From Quillaja saponaria (lineage: Eukaryota; Streptophyta; Magnoliopsida; Fabales; Quillajaceae), in contig CM055617.1 in assembly GCA_029379385.1 (NCBI GenBank), positions 4,898,001 through 4,962,000 of the forward strand: DNA of 64,000 bases. Direction: 5' to 3'. The notes beneath the pieces are model-generated. The model was not told where the DNA came from, ran no database searches, and saw only the letters and a list, made by a program, of their open reading frames with translations. The translations under genes were made by a program, and so were the position numbers. Shown in pieces: positions 37,187 through 48,256 of the stretch. Each line of letters starts with the position of its first letter. The first letter of the stretch is position 1.

Positions 37187-38533
37187 TCTCAGTAGATTTG
37201 AAACTTGCATATCATTCATGAAGTTGAGCTTTTTATATGCAGGACATCTGTTTTGGTTGATGAAACTAGTAATATACCATGTCGTTCTCCTTAGTAGCCA
37301 TAACTATTTTCTTAGTACTTGCGCATAGAACAAATTTTTGTTTGGAGTTTCTGATTATGTAGGGGTTTTAATGCAGAGAGTATTTGTCGCTTATAGTTGA
37401 CATCCTGGTATGTGATTCTCTTGAAAATATCTGAGCTCTCTTCTGGTGTTATGTCCCACTACTGATGTTGTATATCTCCATGGCAGACTTGTATCGTTGC
37501 AAATTTAATGGAGACGGTTATGGTTTTAACTTGAAATATTGTTGTCTGGAGGCTAGCAAATGAATGCCACTTCGCTTGAGTAAATGTTGGCTGCACCAAC
37601 TTTAGTTGCTCTGCATGACATGAGTAAAAGGATTTAAAATTTGCTGTGTTTCTGCCAACTGATATGATCGTGACCAAGCTTCTGCTGAGTTACTAGATTA
37701 AGCACTGAAGATTGGCATTTTCCGAAATTGAATGCTGAAAGTGCCAGGAAAAATCTTCTAATATTTGAAATTCTTCTCGTTCACCTTGGTGATGATGTTT
37801 AAGGAACGGCAAGGAAGCAAAACATGTTAGACATACAGAAGAAGGAGAGATTACTTAGCTCTCAATCTTATGAGGGCTCGTTTGACGCATTATTATGTTT
37901 ATATAAGGGTAACAGAAGAATGTAATGTTATAGGTTCTTATTATACATGGCTTGCCAGCAACAAGTTAATATAAATTAAATGTTTAATATTGTGTCTAAT
38001 AATATAAAATTATATAATAAGAAATAAAATAATAAGATCAGTCCTGTTATATTATACATTTATATTCGGTGTACTAAATGAGTTTTAAATGTTTTAACAT
38101 AAGGTTCTAATATATTAGTGTTTCGTATGATATGATAATATCAATAATTTGGACATACCAAAGTCAGTTCCACTTTATCGGATGTCAGTTAACCAGTGAA
38201 AACACCTTTAAAAATAAAATAAAATAACATTTCTTGTCAAAATTATATGGGTTGGGACCCCTGTAATTTTGGGCTAAGGGTTGGGCCTAAAGCTTGAACA
38301 GTTAAACGAGCATGGTTTATAACAAAATCACTGGCTCCAATTTAAATCTTTGTTCATGGATGGAAAATATCTTTTCCTTCTTTGAGAATTGAGAGTGTTA
38401 CCACGGTGGCAGAACCAGCGCCTATCCATCTCTCTCAAAGCCCAGACTGTCAGAGTCACTAAGCTACAAAGCTTAGGAGAAGCTGCAAAAAACTAAATAT
38501 CCCAACTTCTCAATCCTCGTCTCTCTCTTGCCA
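37187..38533. other. Intergenic, SWIB 3' UTR and PPR promoter
   Basis: About 1.35 kb between co-directional genes. The first part is probable 3' UTR. 37960-38220 is AT-rich. The last about 150 bp, with CT-rich runs, probably contain the PPR 5' UTR. No other gene seen. Confidence 0.45.
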
Positions 38534-40999
38534 ATGGCAGAAAAACTAGCTCTTCCTCTACTTCTCCCAAACCCTCCACCTAAACCTCTATTCTCGAATC
38601 ACAACCTATGCCTTCCAACAGTGCCTTCTGCACCACCCATATACCCTATTTTGCAAGACCTGATTTTAAACCAAAATCCCAATTCACCACAGCCCCACAA
38701 TCCCCCATCCCCTACCAATTTCCCATCTCCCATCACCAGAGCTCGTACCCGCATCGGCAAGTACGGCGACCCCAACCGTGGAAGGCCTTGGTTTCACCAT
38801 CGGCTCTCGGCACAAGGTCAGCAGATTCTTCAAACTCTGATTGACCCATCATTTGATTCAAATCAATTGAATGAAATTTTGCTTCAATTTGTTGACGAGT
38901 CCCAAAAAGGAGAGAGTTTTAGTAGGGAGTCACTGTCTTCAAATTTTTTGGCTATAATTAAGGGTTTAGGGTTTAACAAGAAATCTGACTTGGCATTGGG
39001 TGTGTTTGATTGGGTTCGGAATAGGAAAGATTGCGCCTTGCTTTTGAATGGTTCAATGGTTGCTGTGGTTGTTAATATTCTTGGTAAAGCGGGTCAGGTT
39101 TCGGCTGCTGCTTCTTTGCTTCACAATCTCCGCATAGATGGGGTTGAACTAGATGTATATGCCTATACTTCTTTGATCACTGCTTGTGCTAGTAATGGCA
39201 GGTATAGGGAGGCTGTGACTGTATTTGACAAGATGGAGGAAGAGGGGTGCAAACCTACTTTAATTACTTATAATGTGATTTTGAATGTCTATGGGAAAAT
39301 GGGCATGCCTTGGAATAAGATTAGAGCTGTAGTGGAAGGCATGAAAAGTGATGGGGTTGCCCCTGATTTGTACACTTATAATACACTTATCAGTTGTTGT
39401 CGGCGAGGGTCTCTATATAAAGAAGCTGTTGAGGTTTTTGAGGAGATGAAATTAAAAGGATTTACACCTGATAAAGTTACATACAATTCATTGTTGGACT
39501 GTCTATGGGAAGTCTAGGCGGCCTAAGGAAGCCATGGAGGTTCTTAAAGAGATGGAGGCTAACGGATTTTCTCCTGGAATTGTAACTTTCAATTCATTGA
39601 TATCAGCTTATGCTAGGGGTAGTTTATTGGAGGAAGCAATGGAGCTTAAAACCCAGATGGTGGAAAAAGGGATTAAGGCTGATGTTTTTACATACACCAC
39701 CCTTTTCTCGGGATTTGAAAAAGCTGGGAAAGATGAGTTTGCAATGAGACTTTTTGAAGAGATGAGAACAGCAGGCTGCAAACCAAATATATGCACCTTT
39801 AATGCCCTTATCAAGATGTATGGTAATCGGGGAAGGTTTACAGAAATGATGAAGGTTTTTGAAGAGATCAAGATATGCAAGTGTAACCCTGATATTGTTA
39901 ACGTGGAACACAATCTTGGCAGTATTTGGACAAAATGGAATGGACTCTGAAGTCTCGGGAGTGTTTAAAGAAATGAAGAGGGCAGGGTTTGTGCCTGAGA
40001 GGGACACCTTCAACACATTAATCAGTGCATACAGTAGGTGTGGTTCTTTTGAGCAAGCCATGGCTGTTTATAAGCGAATGTTGGAAGCTGGGGTAACTCC
40101 AGATCTTTCTACCTACAACGCTGTTTTAGCGGCCTTGGCTCGTGGAGGGCTTTGGGAACAGTCAGAGAAAGTTGTTGCTGAAATGAAGGATGGAAGGTGT
40201 AAACCTAATGAGCTGACATACTCTTCTCTGCTTCATGCCTATGCCAATAGCAAGGAGATTGAGAAGATGAGTAGCTCTTGCCGAGGAGATATTATCAGGC
40301 ACCTGATGAAACTCACGTTGTGCTTTTGAAGACCCTTGTCCTAGTTAACAGTAAAAGTGATCTCTTAATGGAAACAGAACGTGCTTTCTTGGAGTTAAAG
40401 AGAAGAGGATTTTCTCCTGACTTAACTACTTTAAATGCCATGCTCTCAATATATGGGAGAAGGCAGATGGTTGCCAAAACCAATGAGATTTTGAATTTTA
40501 TGAAGGAGAGTGGGTTCACTCCTAGCTTGACTACATATAATAGCTTGATGTATATGTACAGCCGGTCTGAAAACTTTGAGAAATCTAGAACAGATATTAA
40601 AAGAGGTTATTGGGAAAGGAATCAAGGCTGATATAATTTCATACAATACAGTCATCTATGCATATTGTAGAAATGGTAGGATGAGGGAAGCTTCACGGTT
40701 ATTTTCTGAAATGAAGGAGTCCTGGGCTTGTTCCTGATGTTGTAACTTACAATACTTTTGTAGCAACATATGCTACTGATTCGATGTTTGTGGAGGCCAT
40801 TGATGTTGTTCGATACATGATCAAGCATGGAGGTAAACCAAACCAGAATACTTACAACTCTATTGTAGATTGGTATTGTAAGCTCAACCGGCGGGATGAG
40901 GCTAGAATGTTTGTTAACAATCTCAGAAACCTTGATCCACATATTCCAAAGGATGAGGAATGCAGGTTATTAGAGCGTATAAGCAAGAAATGGTCATAG
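38534..40999 (+). CDS. P-class pentatricopeptide repeat protein, chloroplast-type, with six one-base frameshifts
   Basis: Intronless PPR gene. With six extra bases ignored, it spans about 819 codons, matching the Arabidopsis chloroplast protein I recall as At2g18940 (about 820 aa). The N-terminus (MAEKLALPLLLPNPPPKPLF) is a plausible plastid transit peptide. From about residue 180 on, tandem 35-residue PPR units recur, for example YTSLITACASNGRYREAVTV, TYNTLISCCRRGSLYKEAVE, TFNTLISAYSRCGSFEQAMA and TYNSIVDWYCKLNRRDEARM. No DYW or E domain, so a P-class organellar RNA-binding factor. The frame moves 2-0-1-2-0-1-2 through single extra bases near 39500, 39900, 40273, 40292, 40587 and 40723. Between them the repeats are fully preserved. 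The start is the first ATG (38534). Insertion-only damage favours base-calling error over decay. Confidence 0.88.
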
Positions 41000-42064
41000 A
41001 TTATATCATCCCGTGACTATTCATCAACTTGAATGGCTGCGTTGCAGTATCCATCCATCCTGCACCTTCTCTCACCTTTTTGGCCATGTCTTATAATATT
41101 TGGTGCAGATGTTAGCTGACGCCTAGTGTTGTTGTAAATGCTTACTACTTTAGTTGGAGATTTTCTGCAGATATCTTTCCTGTTTAAGTGGAGTCAGCTG
41201 GGCAGAAGTTGTATAGAAATATGGGAGATCAAAGAGTAAGGGGGTAGGGTTTTGGGGTTTGAACCACTAGGTATGTATAATTATACTATAGCAATCAACA
41301 AACAGGTGCAATTTATCTGTTCGGATCAAAAATTATATTTTTGAAACAAATAAGTAATTTGCAACTTTTTTGTATATTGTATGTATTCAGTTGTCTTCCG
41401 AACCACTTCATTTCTCCTGTTAAACTACAACAACAGCCTAAGCTACCAAATCATTGTTATGCCAACGATAAGTCTTTTCTCCAAATCATGTTACTATGAG
41501 TCCTGATTTAACTAACCTTCTCTAGTTTCACTGTTGTAATGCAACTCGGGAACTTCATCGGACTAAAAACTGATCATCTCAAATTGAATACTGATTGATT
41601 ATCACAAAAAATGGGCAAAATTACTAATTTTTTGGAGGCTAACCTCGAAATGGGGCAAACGCAGTTTCTTAATACTTTGAAAGTACATCAATACATTCCA
41701 CAATTGCAGTTTTTTATAGTGAGGAAACGCGGCAGGACACAATTTTCACATTCTTTAAAAACATCACAAGGAGACCATGGCTGACCAATCAAAGTATAGA
41801 AATTTATATATTCCAGCAAATAAAAGAACATTGAGACATCAGAAACCAAAACAGGGTTCAAAATCTTCTGCCGGTAGTTGCATTGACATGAAACATGAAA
41901 CATGAAACATGAAACCATGCTTTGCAACCACCAGTAACTATCTATGTCATTTGGATTATTTTCTGTCATGAAACCCCCTTCCTCAATCCACAACCTATAC
42001 CCCTCCTCACCTATTCTTTGATTATTAATTTGACATAAGGTCAGATTAAAGGGCTTCTCTCTGT
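41000..42064. other. Intergenic, converging 3' UTRs of the PPR and PP2C genes
   Basis: About 1 kb between convergent genes. It contains a short CATGAAA tandem repeat at 41885-41916. Opposite-strand frames here are short and without domains. Confidence 0.45.
41885..41916. repeat. (CATGAAA)n tandem repeat
   Basis: About four heptanucleotide units. Confidence 0.85.
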
Positions 42065-44290
42065 TTAGGTGGCTAGTCCAAGCACATTATGTTCTGCTTT
42101 AGCCATCTTTAGAGAGAAAATGTCAACAGGAGCATTTGTGCAGCCAACTGTACTTCGTTTAAATCTACTTTTTGAGGAGCTTTTTTGCTGATCAAGATAG
42201 ATTACAATAACAGTGATATCATCATGGAAATGTCGTCTTACTCCCTTCCCAATCTTCTTTATGTCATCATATCTCATCTCTCTCTTCTTCGCGGCTTCAT
42301 GAAGTGCAGCTCTCACTAATTTCTTAGCAACTCCCTGCAATTAGCAAGACCAAAAATAAATGAAGTCACTCATTTGCCAAAAGCCAAGTTTTACATTAGT
42401 ACATTATCAGAATAAACTAATTAATGGCACTCACAGCTCTTGGACTTTTAAAAACTATCTCTACTGCCGATTCATCACTTAATTGTTCCCAGAGGCCATC
42501 TGATGCAAATATCAGGAACAAATCTTGTGTCTTAAGCTTCCTAATAAGGATTGAAGGTTCTGCTGTCATTACAGGTCGCTTCAGAGGAATAGGGTTTCCA
42601 TATTGCTGAAAAACAGGGTCTCTGATTGAATCGGGTTTCTTCAGATATACATCACCTATGGATCTTGACACCTGAAACTCAAATGCTTATTATATTAGCT
42701 TCCCTGATCACACTATTATCTACAGCTGCAAATCAGATAATCAATATCTGGAACTAACAAGAGTACAATACACAGCCTCTGACAAATACAAGGGAAACTC
42801 AAAATCATAAGTCAGTCAGCAAGAAACTAAATCACCCTTGACCTCTCCTCTCCTCCCACTACATGCATACGCCGAGGCACACATAAAAGTGCACAAACAA
42901 ACAACTATATTTTCAATGGTTCTCTATGCACATCTAATGCATAAAAGGTAATTAGTTCGAGTTTAGCTGTATGAGATGCTGAATGAGGAGCACAAACAAC
43001 ATCCTTGATTCAGAATAATCATGGGTGCTGCACCTTCTGATTATTATTTTCGTACTTCAAAGTCATGAATTTACAACCAAGACCATTAGGTGCCAACTTA
43101 TCCTATTTTCTCTTGTAGACGTATTGTAATAAATCAGTTTCTTATACCAAAAGCAACCAAGAATAAAAGAAATAAATCTGAACAAGTGCATCTACCTGTA
43201 TAATTCCCTTAATCCTCCAAACTCCACGGCTATTTATAACAATATGTGAATCATCAGGATGAAGCGCTTCAACCTCTTTCCTCACCTCCTCAACTCCCAC
43301 ATTATGATCAGTTGACAACCGTTCAGCTACAACTGAATCTTTCTCACATTCCGAAACTCTCCGGCCTAGAACTACTCTTGAGTCTCCGAGATTTGCAACA
43401 TATAACAGACCATTAGAAATCGCACCAAGAAGACAGCAGGATCCTACTGAATCAATTCGTGGTCTTATGGGCAATGATCGCTTGACTAAATGCGAGAATT
43501 CTTCCTCAGTTGCACTGAATGCCCTCTTTATGACATCCACCGATAATCCACCTTGTTCAGTTACAAATTCTAGAATCAAACAAACCAAAGTATGAGTATG
43601 AGCGAGAGAAGAAAGGGATCTTTCTGTTTCCATTGCTTCTCTAAGACTGTATAAGAAAACTCACATGTTTTATCCAACAATTACATTTTCCCGTTGGTTA
43701 AAATTTAATGAACTTATCTTATGTAACAGCCTAACAGGGAAACCCAATTCAACAATCAAGTAAAGCATTAAGCCTTATTGGCCCTAAAAAGCTGAATTTT
43801 TTTTTTTTTCAATAATCAAAATTACTACTTTTTTATATCCCATTACCCTTTCATTGTCAATCAGAAAGACTGAAAGAACACATAAAAAGGTCTTGAGAAC
43901 ACTAACCAGAGAAAATGATAAAGGAAATCAAATCCAATCATACCACTAAAACAAAACATAATAGAAAACAATCAAATTAAAACAAATAAAATCAATAAAA
44001 TGTTATGAACGAGAATTACTGTGCAAATAAGGGAACAAACGCTTGTTCACGAATCGAGAAGCTTCAGGTCCGCCATGCCCATCATAAACCCCGACGTAAG
44101 TAGCGGAAGGGGACGTATAGATTTGACTCTGATCTTCGAGACTGGAATTGGCTTGTACAACAGCAATGGAATAGTCACCGGAGGCATAAGGTTTCAAGTC
44201 CGTGTGCCACAGAAGTCCATCGCCGCCACCACTAAATCCTAAACACCCCAAGCACCGGTCAAGCGGCCTGTAACAAAGCCGCAACATCAT
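42065..44290 (-). CDS. Protein phosphatase 2C, clade D
   Basis: Four exons: 44020-44290, 43196-43569, 42435-42671 and 42065-42334. All junctions are canonical and in phase, giving 383 aa. Metal-dependent Ser/Thr phosphatase with the PP2C motifs intact: YVGVYDGHGGPEASRFVN (metal-binding Asp), [79 protein letters not shown] and GVRRHFHDDITVIVIY. The N-terminus MMLRLCYRPLDRCLGCLGF resembles clade D members, which dephosphorylate plasma-membrane H+-ATPase and are antagonised by SAUR proteins; that role is by family, not shown here. I chose the ATG at 44290; an in-frame ATG at 44350 would add 20 residues. No frameshift. Confidence 0.93.
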
Positions 44291-47108
44291 TTGCTTATAT
44301 AGTGGCGATTCTTCAACTGGGTATATGCTATTTCTCTGAGGGACTGGCACTGGGACCTCTGGGTTGATGGGTTTTCTTTGTCTCTATGAGATTCTTTGGT
44401 TTGTAGAAATAAAGAGAAAAAAGAAAGCTTTGGGTGGAAATTGAGTGGAGGGTAAACTGTAAACAGAAAGGAAAGTTCGAGTGGATGCCGCATTAGAAGG
44501 AAGAAGACTGTCTACTTGTTTCCTTTATACTCTACGCGTAATTAAAGTGTTGTGTGTGTTAGGTTCTTCAGCCCACCATACACGAGTAGTTTTCCTTGGT
44601 GCATTTTGTTTTGTACACTGAAATTGGGTGTGATTTTCCCAATTTTGTATTAAATTTTGAAACTTTACCTCAACCACAATTTAATTTCTTGAAATTTGGA
44701 TTTGAGAATTAAAATTAAAATTGCTCAATTTAACATAAATTAATTTTCTGTTTTGATATATTAGAAGTGCTCCAATTCGATACTTATTAATGAATAATAA
44801 GTATCAATCACTTAAGCTAATTTTGTTATCTACACTAAATTTTAAATAATTAAGAAATAATTATAAAGTAACATATTCAATTTTTATAGAAGAATGTCCT
44901 AACTCATTTTCATCTCATATTAACTTATATAAATGATGTCATTGGACCACCATTTGTAGTGGCTCATGACAGTATGTCACCTCCCACTTTGTACACTAAT
45001 AAGCAATAACTATGATATCACTAAATCGGTGACTTTCGCCATTATATTGAGATAATTTAAGATAGGCACAGCTACAATAAAAAACGTTGACCACCGTTCT
45101 CATTGACATGAGAGATGAACGACGAATATCATAATCAAAGATCAACTCCAACAAATTTTATCGGCTATCAAGTTCAAAGTTGTTGAAGTGATACGAATTT
45201 ATAAATTACAATTTTAATTAATTCTAATAAAATTAAAATGATGAGTTTTGTATATTTTTTTAATTCTAATTTTATTTTCTTACCCCAAACGCATGTGCAC
45301 TCATTTTGTTTGGTGGAACATTTTTTTTTTTATTAGATAAAAGTACTAAAACATATGTTTTCTTCTTTGGTCAATCAGAATTCAAGAAAAGAAAGTAAGA
45401 AGAGGAGAAACATGGTAAACATTTTATTTGGGAATTCATTTTTACATCCCTTTATTTGTTGACCAAGTTTTTTCATTCTGCTAATAATTGGTTTCATTTA
45501 AAAATGAAATCCCCAAAACTGATGTAATTGGTGTGAATTAAATTAAAAGCAAATCCCAAACGACAAATTTAAAAAGATGTAATTGAAAGTGATTTGGTTT
45601 ACAAAATACAGCGAATTTGAGAATCGTACCTACTCATCAAGTTTGTTCTTTATCTTTCAATACAAAGGCAGAAATACACTGTAAATTCTTATGATGTAAT
45701 TTGATCTGAATTTCTTAGAAGTTCACCATTGAAATATCTTAAGCAATTGGTGGACTGAATGTTTCAGAAAGGATATGGTTTTCTAGCAGATATAAACTCA
45801 TTTGTTAATGTCAAGGGATGGGTCTCCTACCCCTTTTTGTTTGATGATATATATATATCAATCATATTCGAAATCACTGCTAATATGGTATACTATGTCG
45901 ATTTGTTTGTTACTCACAAATTTATTGACAAATAAATACAACACAATGTGAATTTTTTTTATAAATTATCTCAAAGTCAGACGATTTTTTCACTAAATTT
46001 ATCAATAATAAATCGATTTCAAAATTTTAGTACAAAGAAGCACAAGAACTTTTAAAAATTGGAATTTTTGTGAGTAAGGAAACACTCTAATAACTAATAA
46101 GCGTAGGTGATCTTGGTTTTAATTGTCAAGTGGTTAGGTTAGGCTATCTAGCAGAACTTGAAGATGCTGTCATTGTGTGAGTGCTTTTGTGTATATTGAA
46201 TGAAGAGGGATATGAAGTGGTAGAAAGTTTTTGGCTTTACGCATAACAAAGAAAAATATCAGGACACTGCAAGAATATTGCTGTTTGAAAAGAAGCAAAG
46301 TTCAAGTCTTTCATGCATCCATTCAAAAGTTATTGTTGTTTGAAAAAAGAAAAAGGAGAAAGAAGAAAAAAAAAAAAGATCAGATTGTTTTCCTCTTATA
46401 AAAACTTGAGCCAAAGTTTGTGAGAAATAAAGTCATAAAAATTGTAATTGTTTAAATAAACATAAAATAGAAGATACCGGTTCTGTTTGGTACCGAGGCG
46501 AGACATAAATCATGATCAGAAAAAGTTAAAGTAATTTTGTCTTATAAGTATCATCTATTTGGATGACCCAAGAACCATGATTAAAAAAGTTGTTTTGAGT
46601 AAAAATTACTAAAATAACATTTATGTGCTTTATTAAAAATATACAGATTAAATTATTTTATATTAATCAATTTTGATATATACTTCAAATAAAAGTAATA
46701 TTTAATTATTTATTTATTTAATTTAAAGTAAGTTTTAATTATTCTTGTTTTTTAATTTATGTTAAAGTAATTCTTAATTTAGAGGTGCATAGTTAGTATA
46801 AAGGGGAGTAGTGAAGGTTATTTTTGTAATTTAGGATCAGGGATATGATGGGAATTAAGGGAAAATGATGAGGGCAAAATAGTAAGGGAAAAATAGTGGG
46901 GCTGCGAGACACGACAGCCTAAACGGGCTGCGTTGACGTCCCCGGCAGCCCAGCATCACTGTGCCGCACCCTCCATACCAAACCGCCCCCCTATATCGTT
47001 TTAAGGAAAACCAGGTCCTGACTCTGAATGATGAATTATGTTACTCAGAATGCAGTACTTGTAAAGCTAGCTTTTCTATAAATAAAAACATGAATTTTTT
47101 CAACAATA
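44291..47108. other. Intergenic, PP2C promoter and AT-rich DNA with a MITE
   Basis: About 2.8 kb. The first few hundred bases are the PP2C 5' UTR and promoter. The remainder is AT-rich, without coding signal, except for the MITE-like element at 46479-46990. Confidence 0.5.
46479..46990. mobile_element. MITE-like element, TIR core GTTTGGTA
   Basis: The left end GGTTCTGTTTGGTACCGAGG pairs with the right end CTCCATACCAAACCGCCCCC (reverse complement GGGGGCGGTTTGGTATGGAG). The right terminal 120 bp are strikingly GC-rich compared with the surroundings (GGCTGCGTTGACGTCCCCGG). No ORF. About 510 bp. Target-site duplication not resolved. Confidence 0.45.
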
Positions 47109-47645
47109 GCAGAACTCAGTGATGAGCTTTGGAAGGGGAATGTAATAAACTTTAGCAATAGTCCCAAGCTGTACAAAGTTGAGGGTAATGATCTTAAATC
47201 CAAGTTTGAATTTATCAAACAGTTGGAATGTAGTGACAACTTAAATTTCCAAGAAGTGTTTGATCAAATTCTGAAAGTGGCTTTGGCACAAAACACAAGC
47301 ATAGAGAGAGGATGGCGAAGAATATTTAGTGTTTGGCAACATGGGATTTCACCAAGCTCAATGGACTATGTGGCGGCCTCAGCGAGTTATAGGAAAAGAG
47401 GGTATGAGACATTGCCAAAGGTTGTGTTTTGTAACTTCAAAGGATCTTATTCAAGTGCAGTAGCAAGCAAGGGTGGCAAGGTGGAAATGATTTGTGGTGT
47501 TTCCAAGCATACATTGTTTACATTGATGGAGGGTGTATTGGGTCTTACACTGGAGGACTTGATGAATTCAATTCCACAGCCAGAGAATCTGATGCAATCA
47601 GCTATATCTGCAACAGCATACCAAAATCTAGTCGTATTTGATTAA
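47109..47645 (+). pseudogene. DUF2828 C-terminal fragment
   Basis: An open frame of about 178 codons with no initiating ATG matches the C-terminal third of plant DUF2828 proteins (TROVE/von Willebrand A-like, usually about 600 aa). Recognisable blocks are LWKGNVINFSNSPKLYKVEG, LKSKFEFIKQLE, NFQEVFDQILKVAL, the RGYETLPKVVFCNFKGS strand, ICGVSKHTLFTLMEGVL and the YQNLVVFD terminus. The segment where intact members carry the FVFSDMEFDQ-type motif is degenerate (FSVWQHGISPSSMDY), losing the metal-site Asp/Ser. Nothing upstream encodes the remaining 400 residues. Because these genes are usually single-exon, this is a 5'-truncated relic rather than an exon. The family was recognised from memory. 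Confidence 0.65.
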
Positions 47646-48256
47646 TGAATCAATCAATTAAAAGTTTTCTTTGTAATATTGATTATCGCATCTAATGGGG
47701 AATGAGACAGTTTGCTCTGTATTTAAAGTAGAGATGCAGGACGGCTTTACTAGGGCATCAAGAATTTCTAGAACGGATTGGAATACCAGAAGTAGATTTT
47801 GTTGGGTGCTGAGATTTTACAGGGCTAAAATATAGGGATTTCACGCATCACTGATGGCATTGCTTTGTTATTTACTAATTACTTTTACATACTTACAAAA
47901 GATTAATGAGTCATTAAATGTAAATTGTGCACAGTAAGTGGGTTGGTTCCATGTGAAGCCCACACACATTTTTCTCAAAAAACTCTCACGAACAATTTAC
48001 TGTGCATAGTAAAGTATATACAACTGTACATAGTAAAATATATGTCTAGAAACTTATACATATACAAATAAATAAAAGAGTATACATACTTTGGTAAGTG
48101 GGTGGAAATTAGAATGTGTTATCACTTAAATGCGATAATCAATATTACAAAGGCACCTGTAGAATTTGTTTTGATGCAACAAAACTTTCACCACAATAAA
48201 GAAACCCAAAGACACAAAATAACTAGTATCAAAAGTCTTCTCTTTATGGCGTGTGA
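47646..48256. other. Intergenic
   Basis: About 600 bp between the DUF2828 relic and the RING exon. Probably holds the 3' UTR of the RING gene. No coding signal. Confidence 0.4.
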
